From NCBI GenBank assembly GCA_046346845.1, contig JAXMHH010000002.1:496001-560000 (forward strand): a stretch of 64,000 nt of DNA, given 5' to 3'. The position numbers and the translations under genes are program-made. Positions 35,440-43,193 of the stretch are shown here, in pieces; position 1 is the first letter of the stretch, and every line of letters starts with the position of its first letter. Source of the stretch: DSSB01 sp046346845 (GTDB lineage: Bacteria; UBA10199; DSSB01). The notes below the pieces were generated by a model. The model made no database searches. It was not told the origin of the DNA and saw only the letters and a list, made by a program, of their open reading frames with translations.

Positions 35440-38424
35440 ATGTCGGTTCGGCTGAGTCTGTCCGGGGCACCCCCGGAGGCCGGGCACAACCTGAATTCCG
35501 CAGCGCCGGAGTCTCTCGGGCCGGGTCGCCACGTCTCGGCCTGGCTGCGGGCGCTTCCCCAAAACCTGTCCCCCAGCCTCAAGCTGGAGCTCAACTCCCT
35601 CGTCCCCGAGTCGGATCCCGAATTCCTTTCCCAGTCTTGGTTGAATTTCGCCCATCGCCAACAGCAGGCCGGTCGCCTGGACCTGGCCGCCTCCGCCTAT
35701 CAGGCCTTGGTGGCCACGGATCTTCCGGGCCGCCAGCGCGCCCAAGCGTGTCTCGACGCCATGCAGGGGCGAGGCTCGGTGGGCCGGCGCCTGGAGTTCC
35801 TGCTCGGGCAATTCGCCGAGCAGACAACCGACCCCGGCATGCTGGGGGGGATGGTCGTCGCCTCCACCGTGTTTCAAGGGATTCGCTTCCTCGGGCTGTC
35901 TCGCCTCCTGGCCAACCCCGGCGCGGGGCTTCTGACCCGGGGCGCGGGGGCGCGGTTGGCGGCCGCCTCGCTGGGCTTCGCCGCGGAGGTCCCCAGCTTC
36001 CTGTTCGCCAGCAAGGCCATTCACCAGGTCATGGGCCGCGAGCAAGACTGGTCGGGCCGGGCCCTGGCCCGCGAGGCCGCGGGGCTGGGCCTCAATTTGT
36101 TTTTCCTCAAGGCCTGCGGTGGCCTGGCCCGCGGCGGTCTCGAGGCCTGGCAGGGCCGACTCTCGCCGCTGGGCGGAGCTGAAGGGTTTTCTCGACTGCC
36201 CAACATCTTGCTGCCCCAGGCGGCGAGCCTGGCGGGAATTTACCTCGGGCATCGCGCGGAGGTCCTGGCCGGCCTGAAGCCCGCGACCGACGACGCTACC
36301 ACCCTGGTTGATTCCCTGAGTCTCTTGCTGCAATTCCACTTGGGTGGGCAATTGAGCGCCCAACTGATGGGGCCCGGTTTTTCGCGCCATGCCCAGGCCT
36401 TGGAATGGCTCGCCCGCAACGCCGCGCCGCGGCCGAAGGCGCTGGGGCCGGGGGCTTTCCAGGGTGAATCCCTCGAAGCGATGGGCCGTCGCCCGGCCTT
36501 GGCGATGTCGGGGATTTCCCGTGTCGAGGTGGAGGCCGAAGAGCATCCTTTTCCGAAGTGGAAGGTGAGGATCCCCGAACCGCTGCGGATGAGCCAGGTC
36601 GGCGACGGCGAGTCCTCCTCCTTCAAATTTTTAGAGGGCCGGCTGCGCACCCACCTGATCTCCCACTACGAGCCGGGGCTGGAGGCCGATGCCGAAGTGC
36701 GCGAACGATTTTCCACTCGCGTGGACGAAATCGCCTTCAATTATCTGCGTACGCCGGGGGTTGATTTGCAGCGCTATTACCAATTGTTGATGGATGCGCG
36801 GCTGGCGGATATCCCCCACGACGATGGCCGGGTCACCGCGCGGGTGGAGCAATTGGCCGTCGCCACCAAGTACTTCCGGCATGCCATGGAGATGAACACC
36901 TTTCGCCGCGGGGTCGGATCGCTCTACGACCACCTGATGCAGGAGACCTTCGAACGGGTCTTGCGCGAGGGCGGCAGGGAGGATTTTGAAGCGTTTATCC
37001 GTGTGGCGTCGGTGCAGCGGCGCATTGAGGCGGTGGAGTCCTACCTCCAAGAGCGAGGTTGGGATCGGCGCTATGCCTTCGCCGAACCGCCCAAGGCCCC
37101 CGAGCCGCCCGCCACCTGGCTCGACCGGTTGCGCGCGCGATTCGGCTTCGCCGTGCCGAAACCGGCGGAGAGTCCTCCGCCCTGGCTTGCCCGGCTACGG
37201 GCGATGGCGATCTCCCCCGAGGCCAAGGCGGCGGTGGAAAAATACCTGCGTTCTTATGAACTCGCCGAGCCTGCCGCCGCGTTCCGCGATGGCGTGCACA
37301 ATTTTATCCTGTGGCGTCCCGCGCAGGGTGCCGAGCGCCGCGAGGCCTTCACCGTCGGGGTGGCCATGGATGGCTTGGGCGACTACCTCAGGGCTTGGAA
37401 ACGGAACCCCGAGCACCTCCGGGTGCTCGAGGATGCGATACGCCGGGCATCAAGAAGCTCGGTGCCCGTCCTGCATTTCGATCGCATCTTCAAGCTGCTC
37501 GCCACCCGCGACCTGCCGCACAAGATCGCCGAGGTCGCCTCCCAAGAGGCCTTCCATTGGGGGCAGCTGGAGGGGATCCTCGACCTGTCCAGCGGCGAGA
37601 CCGGCTACGATTCCTCGATCGCGAAACTGAACGGGACCATCTATACCGGCTATATCTACGACCGGGTCTTGGCGGAAAAATTCGCCCGTCTCTACCACTT
37701 GACCCCGATCTACCTCCACCCGACGGAAATGCAGATCCGCCTGGGGCAATTTCACTATCGCGCCAAGGAACTCTTGGAGGACAGGGTGAGCGCCGCGCTG
37801 ACGGAATGGATGCGGGAGCGGAAGCGGGCTACCAACCTGCCGCCGAGTCCCGCCGCGGCCCAGGCCAAGCGCCAAGAGCTGGAAAGTTCGGTGGTGTTTG
37901 ACGGGAAAGACATCCTCTCTATGCTGGGCCTGCGCCCGACTCCGGTCGCCTCCAAAGCCGTGGCCGCCATCGAGAAGGGCGAAGTGGAACTGCGCTTGCT
38001 GGCCAAGCCGCAGATGCGCGAGCTATGGAAAAAATTGCCCCACGACGAACAGGACAAAGAGCCGCCCGAAGGACTGTTTGTCCCCGAGGAAAAGAGCCCC
38101 TCCCGTAAACCTTTGATAGCCATCACCGCCCTGGATCCGGACCTGACCCGCGACCAGAAGATCGTGCGTTCCATCGCCTTAGCCGCCCTGGTGGTGCACG
38201 AGTTCGAGCACTACCTGCACCGCGGAGAGCTGAACAACGTCCATCTCTCGGAGATGCGCGCTTGGCTCGAGGAGTACCTGTTCATGATGCAGAACGGCCA
38301 ATTGGCCCTGTGGCATGAGATGCAGGAGACCACCCCCTACGGCTTCGGCGTCTACCTCCGCAGCCTGGTCGACAAGGACTACATCGAAGGCCCGCGCGAC
38401 GTCCCCATCCGCCTCAAAAAATAA
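35440..38424 (+). CDS. Zincin-domain protein C, related to the giant proteins
   Basis: A 994-aa protein. I prefer the ATG at 35440, with GGGGG about seven bases upstream, over an in-frame GTG at 35407. Residues about 85-130 (AQACLDAMQGRGSVGRR) match the segment that precedes the hydrophobic domain in giant protein B, and a similar Gly/Ala-rich hydrophobic domain follows (about 130-340). The middle is helical and unrecognised. Near the C-terminus, VVHEFEHYLH supplies an HExxH zinc site (His920-His924), with SEMRAWLEEY about 20 residues on as a likely third ligand. FHA, PP2C and nucleotidyltransferase domains are absent. It appears to be a cut-down member of the same family, placed directly after the giant pair; no sigma54 promoter was found ahead of it. 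Confidence 0.75.
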   Translation: MSVRLSLSGAPPEAGHNLNSAAPESLGPGRHVSAWLRALPQNLSPSLKLELNSLVPESDPEFLSQSWLNFAHRQQQAGRLDLAASAYQALVATDLPGRQRAQACLDAMQGRGSVGRRLEFLLGQFAEQTTDPGMLGGMVVASTVFQGIRFLGLSRLLANPGAGLLTRGAGARLAAASLGFAAEVPSFLFASKAIHQVMGREQDWSGRALAREAAGLGLNLFFLKACGGLARGGLEAWQGRLSPLGGAEGFSRLPNILLPQAASLAGIYLGHRAEVLAGLKPATDDATTLVDSLSLLLQFHLGGQLSAQLMGPGFSRHAQALEWLARNAAPRPKALGPGAFQGESLEAMGRRPALAMSGISRVEVEAEEHPFPKWKVRIPEPLRMSQVGDGESSSFKFLEGRLRTHLISHYEPGLEADAEVRERFSTRVDEIAFNYLRTPGVDLQRYYQLLMDARLADIPHDDGRVTARVEQLAVATKYFRHAMEMNTFRRGVGSLYDHLMQETFERVLREGGREDFEAFIRVASVQRRIEAVESYLQERGWDRRYAFAEPPKAPEPPATWLDRLRARFGFAVPKPAESPPPWLARLRAMAISPEAKAAVEKYLRSYELAEPAAAFRDGVHNFILWRPAQGAERREAFTVGVAMDGLGDYLRAWKRNPEHLRVLEDAIRRASRSSVPVLHFDRIFKLLATRDLPHKIAEVASQEAFHWGQLEGILDLSSGETGYDSSIAKLNGTIYTGYIYDRVLAEKFARLYHLTPIYLHPTEMQIRLGQFHYRAKELLEDRVSAALTEWMRERKRATNLPPSPAAAQAKRQELESSVVFDGKDILSMLGLRPTPVASKAVAAIEKGEVELRLLAKPQMRELWKKLPHDEQDKEPPEGLFVPEEKSPSRKPLIAITALDPDLTRDQKIVRSIALAALVVHEFEHYLHRGELNNVHLSEMRAWLEEYLFMMQNGQLALWHEMQETTPYGFGVYLRSLVDKDYIEGPRDVPIRLKK

Positions 38425-38426
38425 AA

Positions 38427-38460
38427 AAGGCGTGGCGGCCGGAATGGCCTGCCACGCCTT
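38427..38460 (-). terminator. Terminator of the 78-aa secreted-protein gene
   Basis: A 14-base stem with one bulged base (38427-38440 with 38446-38460; GGAAT loop). On the minus strand it is followed by a run of T, so it ends transcription of the small secreted-protein gene; it also directly follows gene C on the plus strand. Confidence 0.8.
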
Positions 38461-38480
38461 GGATCTTGGCTTGTGTCCCG

Positions 38481-38717
38481 TTATTTCGCGGGCTTTTCCG
38501 CCGGCGCCTTTTCGGCGGCGGGCTTCGCCTCTTCTTTGGGAGCGGCCGTTTCGGTGCTCGTCGCCGGCTTGGTGACGCGCTTCTTGGGTCGTTTGTAACC
38601 CTTCGACATGGGATCCCCGATCGCGAGGTCGCTATTGGTAGAAGCGGCCCGCGCCGAGGATGCAACGGCCATGGGAACGATGAAACTCAAGGCGAGGATG
38701 AGGGCGATTTTCTTCAT
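38481..38717 (-). CDS. Small exported Ala/Lys/Pro-rich protein
   Basis: A 78-aa protein. Residues 1-24 form a clear signal peptide (MKKIALILAL..., cleavage after ARA). The mature part carries a short DLAIGDPMSKGYKRPKK segment and then a low-complexity tail of Ala, Lys, Pro and Glu, like the extended linkers of periplasmic or cell-wall-binding proteins. The ribosome site AAAGGAGAT is near-ideal and a strong terminator follows, so this is a genuine, well-expressed single-gene unit. Family not recognised; function unknown. Confidence 0.7.
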   Translation of the reverse strand: MKKIALILALSFIVPMAVASSARAASTNSDLAIGDPMSKGYKRPKKRVTKPATSTETAAPKEEAKPAAEKAPAEKPAK

Positions 38718-38841
38718 GGGATCTCCTTTGAATCCACGCGGGCAAACTTGGTGGACCGAGGCTTGCCCGGCGCGGCATGGGTTGTCCGAACCGGCGGCAG
38801 TCTAGCGGCAGTCCTGGGATTTGCAAAGTCCAAAATCGCGG

Positions 38842-40185
38842 CTATTCCCCGCTGGCCGCGCTGACCTCGGTGTCGAATTTCTCGAACAATAATTTGAGAA
38901 CGCGGCGGTTTTTCACCTCCAGCGCCGAAATCCGGTAGGGAGGGATGCGGATGAAATCGCCTTCCCGGGCGAGCCGGCCCAGCCGGTTGACGAAAAAGCC
39001 GCCCACCGAGACCGAGCTTTCGTCTTCCAGAGCCAAGTCGAGGACTTGCTCGACCTCCCGCAGGCCGGCGGTGCCGTCGACCAAGTAGGAGTTCTCCCCG
39101 CGCTTGCTGATCTTCGGCAGTTCCTGGTCGAACTCGTCCTGGATTTCGCCCACCAACTCCTCGATGACGTCTTCCAGGGAAACCAGCCCCGCGGTGGTGC
39201 CGAACTCGTTGATCACGATGGCCATGTGGATCTTCTTGGTCTGGAATTCCCGCAGCAATTGGTCGCTCGTCATCGATTCGGGGACGAACAGAATCGGGCG
39301 TTTGAGGTCGTAGAGATTGATGAGGTTGTCGGAGTCCTCGAGCTCCCAGATGATGTCCTTGACGTTGATGAGTCCGATCACGTGGTCGAGGTCGCCGTCG
39401 CAGAGCGGAAAACGGGTGTGCCCAGACTCCTTGGCAGTTTGGAGGTTCTCCTGGGCGCTCCTGCCGAGCTGCAGGGAGACGATGTCTTGGCGCGGCACCA
39501 TGATCTGGCGGGCGGTGCGGTGGGTGAACTCGAAAATATTCTCCAAAAGCGAGGCCTTGCGCGGGGAGAGCGAGCCCTCTTCATAGGAGTCCTCGACGAT
39601 GAGGCGAATCTCGTCCTCGGTGTGGGTTTCCTCGCCGGGTTTCATCTCGAAGCCCAGCAGGCGGACGATGGCGTTGGTGCTGTGGTTCAGGAACCAGAGG
39701 AAGGGGAAAAAGACCCAGTAAAAGAAGCGCATCGGCACCGCGACCGCCAACAAGACCTTCTCGGCGGTTTGGATCGCCATCTGCTTAGGGACCAGCTCTC
39801 CCAGCACCAGGTGGAGGACGGTGATGACGGTAAAGGCCACGGTGAACGAAAGGCCCCGGATGGTGACTTCGCTCAGCGCGAAATTTCGCAGCAGGGGTTC
39901 GATGAGGGCGGCGAAGGCGGGTTCGCCGACCCAGCCCAGTCCGAGGCTGGCGAGGGTGATGCCCAGCTGGGTGGCCGAAAGATAGGCGTTGAGATTTTGA
40001 ACAATGGAGTAGGCCCAGCGGGCGAGGAAATTTCCGCTTTCCTGCAAGGTCTCGAGGCGCGTGCTGCGCACCTTGACCATGGCGAATTCGGCCGCGACGA
40101 AAAAGGCGTTCAGCAACACCAGGAGGAAGGCGATCGTCAAATACCAGGGAGAAATTTCGTGGGCGGAGAACAGCGAATTTTGCAT
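38842..40185 (-). CDS. CNNM/CorC-type membrane protein (DUF21-CBS-CorC_HlyC)
   Basis: A 447-aa inner-membrane protein of the hemolysin C / CNNM group, implicated in Mg2+ or Co2+ export. Four hydrophobic segments in the DUF21 domain (about residues 10-200) include the conserved AAEFAMVKVR and LGELVPKQ motifs. A CBS pair follows (about 215-345, with MVPRQDI and GLINVKDI), then the C-terminal CorC_HlyC domain (about 360-440, SVGGFFVNRLGRLAREGD). All domains are complete. It is transcribed alone, divergent from the copper-efflux operon. Confidence 0.92.
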   Translation of the reverse strand: MQNSLFSAHEISPWYLTIAFLLVLLNAFFVAAEFAMVKVRSTRLETLQESGNFLARWAYSIVQNLNAYLSATQLGITLASLGLGWVGEPAFAALIEPLLRNFALSEVTIRGLSFTVAFTVITVLHLVLGELVPKQMAIQTAEKVLLAVAVPMRFFYWVFFPFLWFLNHSTNAIVRLLGFEMKPGEETHTEDEIRLIVEDSYEEGSLSPRKASLLENIFEFTHRTARQIMVPRQDIVSLQLGRSAQENLQTAKESGHTRFPLCDGDLDHVIGLINVKDIIWELEDSDNLINLYDLKRPILFVPESMTSDQLLREFQTKKIHMAIVINEFGTTAGLVSLEDVIEELVGEIQDEFDQELPKISKRGENSYLVDGTAGLREVEQVLDLALEDESSVSVGGFFVNRLGRLAREGDFIRIPPYRISALEVKNRRVLKLLFEKFDTEVSAASGE

Positions 40186-40295
40186 AAAATCGAGATGCTC
40201 ATTTTATAGCCCAGGGGCGGGCGACAACCCAGAGAATTTTCTCCGCTGGCGGGAACCCAATATTTTTCTTCAATTTCAGGATGTTAGCCTAAGGG

Positions 40296-40352
40296 CGGGA
40301 GAGGTGCGGGGAAAATATAAATAATATCTGGACCCTTCCGTCCCCTCTCCCG
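40296..40352 (+). promoter_or_regulatory. Inverted repeat framing an A/T-rich core before the efflux operon
   Basis: CGGGAGAGG (40296-40304) and its exact complement CCTCTCCCG (40344-40352) bracket a 39-base core containing AAAATATAAATAATAT, the only good -10-like stretch in the 176-base gap. This could be a promoter enclosed by operator halves or a long leader stem. The second arm ends nine bases before the first small gene. Confidence 0.4.
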
Positions 40353-40361
40353 TACGATGAG

Positions 40362-40745
40362 TTGGTGAAGCCAGCCCGTGGCAAATCCATCCTTTATCTA
40401 GTCGCCGCCTTATGGGCCGTGATGGCGATGGCCGCGCCCAGCCTCCTGACCCTGTGCAGGGGAAGCCAGGTCGCGCGGATGGCCGCCCATGATTGTTGTG
40501 CCGGCACCAACACCTGCCACGCCCAATTCGGCCGGCGCCCCTGCTGCGAATGGCAGGGCGCTCCCGCGGGCGTCCCCGTGGTGCCCGTAGCGACGGGTTC
40601 CGACGGGGTTGCCGTTCTTTCGCTTTGCGCGAATATTTCAAAAGTGATTTCCCTGTCTCCGCCGGCTTGGGTGGGCCTTTCCAAAACCCTCCGGCAGGCT
40701 CAGGCCCCGCCCCTCTATCTTGCCAAACAATCCTTCCTGTGTTGA
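40362..40745 (+). CDS. Small exported Cys-rich protein heading the copper/silver efflux operon
   Basis: A 127-aa protein starting at TTG 40362 or GTG 40365; the start is uncertain and no strong ribosome site is visible. An N-terminal hydrophobic segment (LYLVAALWAVMAMAAPSLL) looks like a signal peptide. It is followed by a cluster of six cysteines with histidines (HDCCAGTNTCHAQFG, then PCCEW) suited to soft-metal binding. The remainder is hydrophobic and ends in Cys. It lies 58 bases before the TolC-like gene of a Cu/Ag efflux operon, the place where small periplasmic metallochaperones such as CusF or CzcI-type proteins occur, but it is not homologous to CusF as far as I can see. A metal-buffering role is inferred. 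Confidence 0.55.
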   Translation: MVKPARGKSILYLVAALWAVMAMAAPSLLTLCRGSQVARMAAHDCCAGTNTCHAQFGRRPCCEWQGAPAGVPVVPVATGSDGVAVLSLCANISKVISLSPPAWVGLSKTLRQAQAPPLYLAKQSFLC

Positions 40746-40803
40746 ACGCGCGTCATCGCTAAGTCGCTAAGGGATCAGTGTCTCTTCTGACAGGTGGTGA
40801 ATT

Positions 40804-42126
40804 ATGCACCGATGGCGTGTTTTCGCGGCGCTCCTCGCGAGCCTCGCAGCGCTCACGGCGAAGGTCGCGGGCGCGAACGAAATATTGAGCCTCGACGCGG
40901 CCATTCAAACGGCCCTCGAGCAAAACCCCGAGTTGAAGGCGATGCGGGAGGATGCGGCCGCGGCCAAGGCGGCCTCCGCCAAGAGCCGCTTTTGGGAAGA
41001 CCCGATGGTGGGCGTCCGCTTCTATCAGGTTCCGCTCGGGAAGAATTTGGACAAGGCCCAGGACATCGACTACATCGTGGCGCAAAAGTTTCCCTTCCCC
41101 GGCAAAGTCGAGGCCGCGGCCAAGATCGCCCACCATACCTACCTGCACCACCTTGAGGAATTGAGCGGCCGGGGGCGCGGGCTCTTGCGCGAATTGAAAG
41201 AGACCTATTTCGCGCTGTTCGCGGCTCAAAAGCGCCTCGAGGTGAGCCGCCAGATCGAAGGCCGCTTGCGGGGGATCGTCCAGGCGGCCCAGGCCAAATT
41301 GGCGGCCAACCAGGCGATGGCCACCGACGCGGTCTTGGGCCAGACCGAGATCGCGAAGCTGATCGGCGAGCGCGAGGTGATGCAACAGGAGCGCAAAACC
41401 TTGCAGGCCAAGTTGAACCAGTTGATGGCGCGGCCGGTCGAGGAGGAAGTCCGCCTGCCGGCGTCCCTGGAGTTGCCCGAGTGGGAGGCGGACCTTAAGG
41501 CCCTGCAGGAGAGCGCCGCAGCGAACCACCCGGAGGTCCGCAGCGCCCGCCATCGCGTGGAGGAAAAGCAATGGGCGGTCAAGGCCGCCAAGCGCGAGTG
41601 GTATCCGGATTTCAACGCCCAGTTGGAGTACGTGCAACGGCCCGGGGCTACCGAAGACGCCTTCACGGGCGAGCTGATGATCAATCTCCCCCTGATCGTC
41701 GGAAAGAAGCGCCAGGGGGTTCGACAGGCCCAGGCGGAGTACGCCAGCGCCGCCTACGCGCAGGAGGCGGCCCAAAACCAAACCGCCTTCCGGGTGCAGG
41801 AGGCTTATCAAAAGGTGAAGTCCGCGCGTCGCTTCTTGCAGATCAACCGGGGCACGCTGCTGCCTCAGACCAAGCAAGCCCTGGAAATTAGCGCGGCAGC
41901 CTACGCCGGAGGCAAGGCATCCTTTTTGGATCCTTTGAACGCGGCGCGCAGCCTGCTCGACGCCCAGCAGGGGTATTGGCAGGCCTTCGCGAATCTCGGT
42001 GCGGCCTTGGCCGAGCTGGAAGAGGCGATCGGCCAGACGCGCGAGGAGTTTCTAGCCGCCCGCGGCGACCCCAATGTCAAGAGCTTCGACCTGGAAAAGC
42101 AGGTCGGGGCGGAGGTGAAGGAATGA
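40804..42126 (+). CDS. cusC: Outer-membrane efflux channel, TolC/CusC family
   Basis: Outer-membrane factor of a tripartite heavy-metal efflux pump. The 440-aa protein begins with a signal peptide (cut near VAGANE) and has two tandem halves of long amphipathic helices typical of TolC-family proteins, each beginning with an ALEQNPEL/AAANHPEV-type motif (about residues 35-50 and 235-250). There is no lipobox, unlike E. coli CusC. Its stop overlaps the start of the adaptor gene (ATGA), so the two are translationally coupled. The symbol rests on operon context with a Cu/Ag-type RND pump. Confidence 0.88.
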   Translation: MHRWRVFAALLASLAALTAKVAGANEILSLDAAIQTALEQNPELKAMREDAAAAKAASAKSRFWEDPMVGVRFYQVPLGKNLDKAQDIDYIVAQKFPFPGKVEAAAKIAHHTYLHHLEELSGRGRGLLRELKETYFALFAAQKRLEVSRQIEGRLRGIVQAAQAKLAANQAMATDAVLGQTEIAKLIGEREVMQQERKTLQAKLNQLMARPVEEEVRLPASLELPEWEADLKALQESAAANHPEVRSARHRVEEKQWAVKAAKREWYPDFNAQLEYVQRPGATEDAFTGELMINLPLIVGKKRQGVRQAQAEYASAAYAQEAAQNQTAFRVQEAYQKVKSARRFLQINRGTLLPQTKQALEISAAAYAGGKASFLDPLNAARSLLDAQQGYWQAFANLGAALAELEEAIGQTREEFLAARGDPNVKSFDLEKQVGAEVKE

Positions 42127-43193
42127 AGAAACTATCAGCCATCTGGCCTGTGCTGGGATTGCTCGCCTTGTTGGGCTGCAAGACCCGAGGCCCTGCCACG
42201 GAGACCCGGCACGAGGGTCATCAGGAGGAAAAACCGGGCCCGAAGATCGAATATTACACCTGCTCGATGCATCCCTTCATCCATCAGGACAAGCCGGGCA
42301 ATTGCCCGATCTGCGGCATGAAATTGGTGCCGGTCTACGCGCAGACCCCCGACCATGTCCATGGCGCCGAAAGCGCGCCGATGCCGGGCGCGGAGGGGCG
42401 CGGCACCGTCTCCTTGAGCGAGACCAAGCGCCAGGCCCTCGGGGTCCGGACCGAGGCCGTGGCACGCCGCAAGGTGGTGCGCGAGATCGATGCCGCGGGC
42501 CGGGTCGCCTACGACCCCGACCTCCTGGTCGCGCAGTCAGATTACTTGGTGGCGGCCCGCACCGGAGGCGGGGAATTGGGCGGGCTGCAAGGCGGCTTGG
42601 CCAAGGCGGCCAAGCTGCGGTTGCAGGCGATGGGGATGAGCGAGGCCCAGATCGCCGAGTTGCGCCGGCGCGGGCGTCCCGACCTAAACTTGCTCGTCCC
42701 CCAATCCGGCCAGTCGGTCACGGTCTACGCCTCCGTCTTCGAATCCGACCTGCCCTGGATCTACCCCGGCATGCCCTTGAGCGTGGAGCTGCCGGGCGGG
42801 GGGCCGACCCTGACCACCGAGGTGGCTTCGGTCGATCCGACGCTCAATCCGATGACGCGGACGGCGACCCTGCGCTTCAACCTCTCCAACCCGGAAGGGA
42901 AGTTCAAGCCCGACATGTACCTGAAGGTGCGCCTGCGCTCGGAAGGGGAGCCGGTCTTGGCGATACCCACGGAGGCCTTCCTCGACACGGGCCTGCGCAA
43001 GTTCGTCTATGTCGAGCTGGGAGCGGGTAACTACGAGCCGCGTGAGATCAAGCTCGGGCGGCGGGGCAGTGAATACGTCGAGGTCCTCTCCGGACTCCAG
43101 GAGGGGGATCGCATCGTCACCAACGGCAATTTTCTGATCGACTCCGAGTCGCGCCTGCGCGGCGCGGCCTCGGGTGGAGGACACCAGCATTGA
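42123..43193 (+). CDS. cusB: Periplasmic adaptor of heavy-metal RND pump, CusB family lipoprotein
   Basis: A 356-aa membrane-fusion protein linking the RND pump to the outer channel. It starts at ATG 42123, overlapping the previous stop by four bases. A lipobox (LALLGC, Cys19) predicts a lipid anchor. Residues about 45-70 form a heavy-metal-binding domain, YTCSMHPF...GNCPICGMKLVP, as found at the N-terminus of many CusB-like adaptors. The barrel-sandwich, beta-barrel and membrane-proximal regions follow; the helical hairpin seems very short. The stop overlaps the cusA start. Confidence 0.92.
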   Translation: MKKLSAIWPVLGLLALLGCKTRGPATETRHEGHQEEKPGPKIEYYTCSMHPFIHQDKPGNCPICGMKLVPVYAQTPDHVHGAESAPMPGAEGRGTVSLSETKRQALGVRTEAVARRKVVREIDAAGRVAYDPDLLVAQSDYLVAARTGGGELGGLQGGLAKAAKLRLQAMGMSEAQIAELRRRGRPDLNLLVPQSGQSVTVYASVFESDLPWIYPGMPLSVELPGGGPTLTTEVASVDPTLNPMTRTATLRFNLSNPEGKFKPDMYLKVRLRSEGEPVLAIPTEAFLDTGLRKFVYVELGAGNYEPREIKLGRRGSEYVEVLSGLQEGDRIVTNGNFLIDSESRLRGAASGGGHQH

